A stretch of DNA of 64,000 nucleotides from Bog-756 sp963777665 (GTDB lineage: Bacteria > Actinomycetota > Acidimicrobiia > Acidimicrobiales > RAAP-2), in assembly GCA_963777665.1 (NCBI GenBank), contig CAVZRJ010000005.1, positions 124,001-188,000 on the forward strand. Reading direction: 5' to 3'. Numbering within the stretch: position 1 is the first letter of the stretch; every line of letters begins with the position of its first letter. Positions 59,774-64,000 of this stretch are shown here, piece by piece. A program made the translations under genes and the position numbers. The notes under the pieces are model-generated. The model had not been told where the DNA came from. It did no database searches and worked only from the letters and a program-made list of their open reading frames with translations.

Positions 59774-60583
59774 ATGGTCCGTCCGAGCCGGGTCCCCGGC
59801 GGGTGGGTCTTTCGGGACCGGAGGGAGGCGGGATGCCTGCTCGGCGAGCGGCTGTCCCGGCGATGGGACGAGTCCCCGGTCGTGCTTGCCCTCCCACGCG
59901 GCGGGGTGCCGGTCGCGGTCGAGGTCGCCGCGCAATTGGGCGCCCCGCTCGACGTGATCATCGTCCGCAAGCTCGGGCTCCCGTTCCGTCCGGAGACCGG
60001 ATTCGGGGCGGTCGGGGAGTGTGGCATCCGGCTGGTCGACACAGACCTCGTCCGCAGGGCCGGGCTCACCGGGCAGGAGGTCGCGGCAGTCGAGGAGCGG
60101 GAGCGCCGGGAGCTGGACCAGCGCGTTGGGCGCTACCGGGGGGGTCGACCACCGATTTCGATGAGCGGTCGGACGGCGCTCATCGTCGACGACGGTCTCG
60201 CCACCGGAGCGACAGCCCGTGCCGCCGTCGGGGTCGCCCGGACCCTCGGGGCGCACCGGGTCGTCCTGGCCGTACCCGTCGCCCCGCCGGAGGTCGTCCG
60301 GGAACTCGTGATTGTGGCAGATGAGGTGGTCAGCCTGGTCACTCCGGAGCGATTCGTGGCCGTCGGCCTCTGGTACGACGACTTCCGTCAGATCTCCGAC
60401 GACCAGGTGGGCATCCTGCTCCGTCAGCACGCCCCCCGGTGGGCGGAGGAGGCGGACCTGGCAAGGGATGGTCGGGCCGGCGGCCCGGATCCCACTACTC
60501 CGCTCCGTGGGAGGCCAATGCGGAGAGCAGCGCGCGGTCGCCCCGCTCGGTCACGTCCTCGCGGACGCCGACCACGGGGGTGA
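59774..60583 (+). CDS. Phosphoribosyltransferase domain protein
   Basis: A 269-residue protein with a type I phosphoribosyltransferase fold. The PRPP loop is ALIVDDGLATGATARAA near residue 138, and the N-terminal part has LALPRGGVPVAVEVAAQLGA followed by VRKLGLPFRPETGFGAVGE, typical of the stand-alone family often encoded near dienelactone-hydrolase or stress genes. The actual base or function is unknown. The last 45 residues are Arg/Pro-rich, and the 3' end overlaps surE by 89 bp on the other strand, so the true end may be earlier. ATG 59774 fits the family. Confidence 0.83.
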   Translation: MVRPSRVPGGWVFRDRREAGCLLGERLSRRWDESPVVLALPRGGVPVAVEVAAQLGAPLDVIIVRKLGLPFRPETGFGAVGECGIRLVDTDLVRRAGLTGQEVAAVEERERRELDQRVGRYRGGRPPISMSGRTALIVDDGLATGATARAAVGVARTLGAHRVVLAVPVAPPEVVRELVIVADEVVSLVTPERFVAVGLWYDDFRQISDDQVGILLRQHAPRWAEEADLARDGRAGGPDPTTPLRGRPMRRAARGRPARSRPRGRRPRG

Positions 60584-61347
60584 CAGATGCCCAACCGTCG
60601 TCCACGAGGGCTGCGTCGGAGCCCGGTTCGAGCTCCGCCCGCTCCTTGAGGCGCTCGGTCGAGACACCGCTCCCGCGCAGGGTGAGGGTGACCGCTCCGC
60701 CCGTCCGGTCGACTGCAGCGCCGTCGACCGGCGACGCGGCGCTGCTCCGGTCGGACCGACCGGATGAGGCCGATCGTGCCAAGGGTCCCGTGGCGGAGTC
60801 CTCGGAGCTTGTCGGGGGTGACCGCCGGCACGTTGAGGTTGAGTACGGTGCCCGGTTCGGTCTCGGCCAGCCCGGGGACGATCCCGGTGGCCAGCCCGAC
60901 GGCGGTCTCCCACGGCACCGGGTCGGAGCTCCAGGCGATGCTGACGGCCAGGCCCCGGACGCCGAACTGGGCCCCGGTGAGGGCGGCACCGACCGTGCCC
61001 GAGTGCAGCGCCGACCGCCCAGCGTTGATGCCGTGGTTGATCCCGGACACGACGAGCTCGGGACGGGGTCCGAAGCCCTCGATGCAGGCGAGGATGACAC
61101 CCAGGGCGGGTGACCCGTCGATCCCGTACGTGGGCACGTCGCCGAGCCCCGGTATCTCGACCGACTCATAGGGGATCGACTCCCGCTCGTACACAGCTCC
61201 CACCGCCGCCCCGGCTCCACTGTGGTCGGTCAGAGGGGCCACCACCATCAGCTCGTGACGGTCGGCGAACGTGGCCCGGATCCCGCGGGCCAGGGCGGCG
61301 ATCCCGGGTGCGAAGATGCCGTCGTCGTTGGTGATCAGGATGCGCAT
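60495..61347 (-). CDS. surE: 5'/3'-nucleotidase SurE (frameshifted)
   Basis: A protein of about 284 residues. The metal motif NDDGIFAPGI is at residues 7-16, the GSGAG-like TDHSGAGAAV near 43, and VSGINHGINAGRSALHSGTVGAA near 100 (landmark), all SurE features. The frame breaks near 60765, and the C-terminal quarter (DGAAVDRTGGAVTLTLRG) continues in the next frame to 60495. SurE removes phosphate from nucleoside monophosphates or polyphosphate. The ATG at 61347 gives the family start MRILITNDDG. Confidence 0.88.
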
Positions 61348-61538
61348 GGAGGACGTTCCGTTTCGTCGGGCCGCGGGGCAGCCGACGGCAGGCGGGGCGT
61401 CGGTCCATCGCGGGGCCGGCCCGTCGGGCCGGCGCAGTCGCTTCGCCTACCATACCGGGCACATCAGCCGGCGACGGAGCGGCTACGGCGGGTGTGCCCG
61501 CCGGCGTCACCGTTCGCACGACTCGACGAGCCCAGCCC

Positions 61539-62492
61539 ATGACACGACGCCCGCCCGCCACCGATCAGCGCCCCGCCGAGACCACAGCCGCGACCGGCGA
61601 CCAGTGGGTGATCGGTCACGGCAGCCAGCGGGCGGTGGTCACCGAGGTGGGGGCCACGCTCCGTTCGTTGACCGTGGGGAGCCGCTCGGTGCTCGACGGG
61701 TTCGGGGCCGACGAGTGGAGTCACGGGGGTCGTGGACAGGTCCTTGCGCCGTGGCCCAACCGGCTCGCGGACGGCGCCTACAGGTTCGACGGGGTGGCTG
61801 CTCAAGCGCCGCTCAACGAGCCGGCGCGGCGCACCGCCATCCACGGCCTGGTGCGATGGATGCCGTGGCGGATGGTCGGGCGAGCGCAGAACAGAGTGGA
61901 CCTCGAATGCGAGCTCCGTCCGTCGCCCGCCTACCCGTTCTCACTTCGTCTCGGCCTCGAGTACCGGTTGGGGAGGGACGGCCTCACCGTGAGCGCTGAA
62001 GCCGAGAACATCGGCCCCTCAGATCTCCCCTTCGGTCTCGGCTTCCATCCCTACCTCACTGTCGGCACCCCGACGGTGGATCAGGTTCGCCTGCGGGTAC
62101 CGGCCTCGCGGCGGCTGCTCACCGACGAGCGCGGGCTGCCCCAGGGTCTGGCCGGGGTGGCGAGTACCGAATTCGACTACACCACCTCGCGGATGATCGG
62201 GGTGACCTGCCTCGACACAGCCTTCACCGACCTTGTGCGTGACAGCGACGGCCGGGCCCACGTCGAAATCGACCATCCGGACGGCGACGGGCGAGTCACG
62301 GTGTGGGCTGATGAGCGCTTCGGGTACTTCATGATCTACACCGGAGATACCCTCGAACCGGACCGCCGCCGCACCTCGTTGGCGGTCGAGCCGATGACCT
62401 GTCCGCCGGACGCGTTCCGATCGGGGTCGGACCTGGCTCGACTGCAGCCGGGCGGTCGGTGGACGGGGTCCTGGGGGATCGCCGCGCGCTGA
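61539..62492 (+). CDS. Aldose 1-epimerase family protein
   Basis: A 317-residue galactose mutarotase-like protein. Residues 60-110 contain APWPNRLADGAYRFDG and an IHGLVRW segment with the first catalytic His; the GFHPYLTVG motif near 187 has the second; the acidic residue lies in the SLAVEPMTCPPDAF segment near 290. It belongs to the YihR/LacX subgroup of sugar epimerases. The ATG at 61539 gives 25 non-conserved residues before the fold. Divergent from surE. The natural sugar is unknown. Confidence 0.87.
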   Translation: MTRRPPATDQRPAETTAATGDQWVIGHGSQRAVVTEVGATLRSLTVGSRSVLDGFGADEWSHGGRGQVLAPWPNRLADGAYRFDGVAAQAPLNEPARRTAIHGLVRWMPWRMVGRAQNRVDLECELRPSPAYPFSLRLGLEYRLGRDGLTVSAEAENIGPSDLPFGLGFHPYLTVGTPTVDQVRLRVPASRRLLTDERGLPQGLAGVASTEFDYTTSRMIGVTCLDTAFTDLVRDSDGRAHVEIDHPDGDGRVTVWADERFGYFMIYTGDTLEPDRRRTSLAVEPMTCPPDAFRSGSDLARLQPGGRWTGSWGIAAR

Positions 62493-62546
62493 CCGGTCGT
62501 GCGCCATGTAGACCTGCGGTGCGCCAATGCAGTGCGCCTGTTGCAG

Positions 62547-62618
62547 TGCGCCCCCTGGGATTCGAACCCAGAACCTGCGGATTAAGAGTCCGTTGCTCTG
62601 CCGTTGAGCTAGAGGCGC
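62547..62618 (-). tRNA. tRNA-Lys (CTT)
   Basis: A cloverleaf is visible on the minus strand: acceptor GCGCCTC/GGGGCGC, D arm GCTC/GAGC, an anticodon loop CTCTTAA with anticodon CTT, and a T arm CTGGG-TTCGAAT-CCCAG. The CCA end is not encoded. It is 54 bp after the aldose epimerase gene on the other strand. Confidence 0.95.
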
Positions 62619-62679
62619 CTGCCCTGAAAGCTACCCCCGTCACCGCGACAGACAAGACCCGGGTTCCCTGGGGCGTGAG

Positions 62680-62753
62680 GGTGACCGACGGGGCTCGAAC
62701 CCGCGACCTCCGGGGCCACATCCCGGCGCTCTGCCAACTGAGCTACGGCCACC
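62680..62753 (-). tRNA. tRNA-His (GTG)
   Basis: Minus-strand cloverleaf with acceptor GTGGCCG/CGGTCAC, an extra 5' G typical of tRNA-His, anticodon loop ATGTGGC with anticodon GTG, and T arm GCGGG-TTCGAGC-CCCGT. The discriminator base is C, also characteristic of tRNA-His. Confidence 0.95.
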
Positions 62754-62817
62754 AAGGAGCCTCTAGTGTGGCACAGGCCGACGGAGGCACGGACCTCCCG
62801 GCCAGCCGTTGTGCCTC

Positions 62818-62891
62818 GCCCCTGTAGCTCAACTGGATAGAGCAGGTGGTTTCTACCCATCAGGTTGCGGGTTCGACTCCTGCCGGGGGCG
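62818..62891 (+). tRNA. tRNA-Arg (TCT)
   Basis: Plus-strand cloverleaf: acceptor GCCCCTG/CGGGGGC, D arm GCTC/GAGC, anticodon loop TTTCTAC with anticodon TCT, and T arm GCGGG-TTCGACT-CCTGC. The CCA end is not encoded. A TAGTGT hexamer about 50 bp upstream may be its -10. Confidence 0.93.
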
Positions 62892-63044
62892 CGACTGTCG
62901 GGGCACGACTGCCGTCGCCACAGTGCGCGGGCGTGGTGGCGACTTCCGCGCGGCTTGCGGATTCCCTAGGCTGTCTCGATCCGCGCGGTCCCGCCTTCTC
63001 CCTCGAAGCTCGGAGCGTCGACGAGAGCGCCACGAGCCGCCCGC

Positions 63045-64000
63045 TTGCACGCCCTCCGTCGTGCGGTGGGCATCCGGGTTCTCGTCGGTGCGCTGCTCGC
63101 AGCCTCGGTCGGCGTTGCGGTCACGCTTGCCACCCCGGTGCGGGTCGGCGCCACGCCGTCGGGCACGACCTGCGGCGGTGCCGACCAGCTCCCGGCCACA
63201 TGGAACTGCATCTGGACCAGCGTCCTGCCCGATCAAGGTGCGCCGATCGCGTACTCCTCACCGATCGTGGCAAATCTCGATGGACAGCCCTCCGCCGTCG
63301 TCGGTGATCGCACGGGAAATCTCTACGCCTTCCACCTCGGCAACCCGTTGTCGGGCACGTCGCCCACCGCTCCGACCATCCCGGCAGGATGGTCGGCGGG
63401 AAACCCGGGAGTGACCGACGAGAGCGGCCCGATCGACTCGACTCCGTCTGTCTTCTCCCGTTCCGGCACGAACGACTCCGTGCTGGTCGGCTCCGGCAAC
63501 GACGCCGACCCGGCAACCGGGGGGTACCAGGCCTACGGGCCGGCCGGCCACCGCGAGTGGTTCACTCCGGTCGTCAATCCGTCCTCCGATGCCTCTCCGT
63601 CAACCGGGGTCGAGGCCGGGATTGCAATCGGCAACCTGCAGCCGTCCTCGGGAACCGGACCGAGCGCCTACGCCGGTGCGCTCGGTCAGGTCGGCTACAC
63701 GCTCGCGGCCTCGACCGGCGCGCCACTCCGCGGGTGGCCCTTCTTCGACTCGGACAGTGTGCACGCCACCGCGGCGCTCGCCGACCTCTACGGCACCGGG
63801 GCCGACGAGATCGTCCAGGGAGCGGATCAGTCCGCCGGCACCGGCAGGGGCCAGACGTACCAGAACGGCGGTCACGTTCGCATCCTCTCTGGCACCGGCA
63901 ACCTGATCTGCCGGGCCGACACCAACCAGGTGGTCGACTCCTCTCCGGCCGTGGGCGGATTCCTGGCCGGGGGGGCGACCGGGATCGTGGTGGGCACCGG
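63045..64000 (+). CDS. Secreted beta-propeller-like protein, N-terminal part
   Basis: An open frame to the window end, 318 codons. The TTG at 63045 gives MHALRRAVGIRVLVGALLAA, a signal peptide with an Arg-rich start and a hydrophobic helix, with probable cleavage after VGA. The mature part has repeated elements such as SSPIVANLDGQPSAVVGDRTGNLYAFH (landmark), TPSVFSRSG, HATAALADLYGTGADEIV and VDSSPAVGGFLAG, which resemble FG-GAP/VCBS- or PQQ-like propeller blades. The GTG at 63066 could also be the start. No SD is obvious. The function is unknown; the gene continues beyond 64000. Confidence 0.65.
   Translation, partial: MHALRRAVGIRVLVGALLAASVGVAVTLATPVRVGATPSGTTCGGADQLPATWNCIWTSVLPDQGAPIAYSSPIVANLDGQPSAVVGDRTGNLYAFHLGNPLSGTSPTAPTIPAGWSAGNPGVTDESGPIDSTPSVFSRSGTNDSVLVGSGNDADPATGGYQAYGPAGHREWFTPVVNPSSDASPSTGVEAGIAIGNLQPSSGTGPSAYAGALGQVGYTLAASTGAPLRGWPFFDSDSVHATAALADLYGTGADEIVQGADQSAGTGRGQTYQNGGHVRILSGTGNLICRADTNQVVDSSPAVGGFLAGGATGIVVGT

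Noticed and set aside
62547..62891. Prophage or island next to the tRNA cluster
   Set aside because: No integrase, phage gene or flanking element is visible within the window.

Overview
The window is a gene-dense, very GC-rich bacterial chromosome segment, most likely from an uncultured actinobacterium, perhaps Acidimicrobiia. This placement is an inference. It rests on the GC content, frequent GTG starts, many 4-base start/stop overlaps (ATGA, GTGA), leaderless promoters (a TAnnnT hexamer 5-8 nt before the start codon), mycobacterial-type lipid genes and a GYWL..DGG repeat protein. No rRNA, transposon, phage or CRISPR array was seen.

Layout. 1-2.2 kb: end of xseA, xseB, an acyl-CoA synthetase. 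2.2-8.4 kb: metallo-beta-lactamase hydrolase, FAD ferredoxin reductase, and a MoxR ATPase / DUF58 / transglutaminase operon. 8.5-15.6 kb: a minus-strand glycerol-3-phosphate / ether-lipid type operon (DUF1214 protein, sulfotransferase, glpD, AGPS-like FAD oxidase, FGGY kinase). 15.9-17.6 kb: a secreted repeat protein. 17.6-23.4 kb: a redox-stress island with a Fur/PerR regulator behind a 40-bp perfect palindrome, rubrerythrin, Fe-S oxidoreductase, DUF3501 protein, an encapsulin shell gene, a nitrobindin-like heme-binding protein, ssb and msrB. 23.6-45.5 kb: a large acyl-CoA / steroid-like catabolic region with three acyl-CoA dehydrogenases, three AMP-forming ligases, two SDRs, a zinc alcohol dehydrogenase, duplicated P450s with a 3Fe-4S ferredoxin, two thiolases, an HSL-type esterase and small accessory genes. 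A site matching the mycobacterial KstR consensus lies between a thiolase gene and an acyl-CoA dehydrogenase gene. 45.5-54 kb: a Mug-type DNA glycosylase, KdpD/KdpE without kdpFABC, another DUF4118 kinase, a DUF2254 membrane protein and a third DUF4118 protein. 54-62.5 kb: OsmC, SDR, arfB, hydrolases, nitrilase, an Rpf-like protein, phosphoribosyltransferase, surE and an aldose epimerase. 62.5-64 kb: tRNA-Lys, tRNA-His, tRNA-Arg and the start of a secreted propeller-like protein.

The most interesting system is the two-gene encapsulin operon (20.6-22.1 kb). The gene before the shell encodes a nitrobindin/FABP-type heme-binding barrel whose C-terminus carries an LAIGSLR segment, which looks like a family 1 encapsulin targeting peptide. 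This suggests a heme-barrel cargo nanocompartment beside a peroxide-defence operon.

About a dozen genes contain one to three single-base frameshifts, with protein similarity continuing in the next frame. Read errors are as likely as decay, and those genes are annotated across the breaks.
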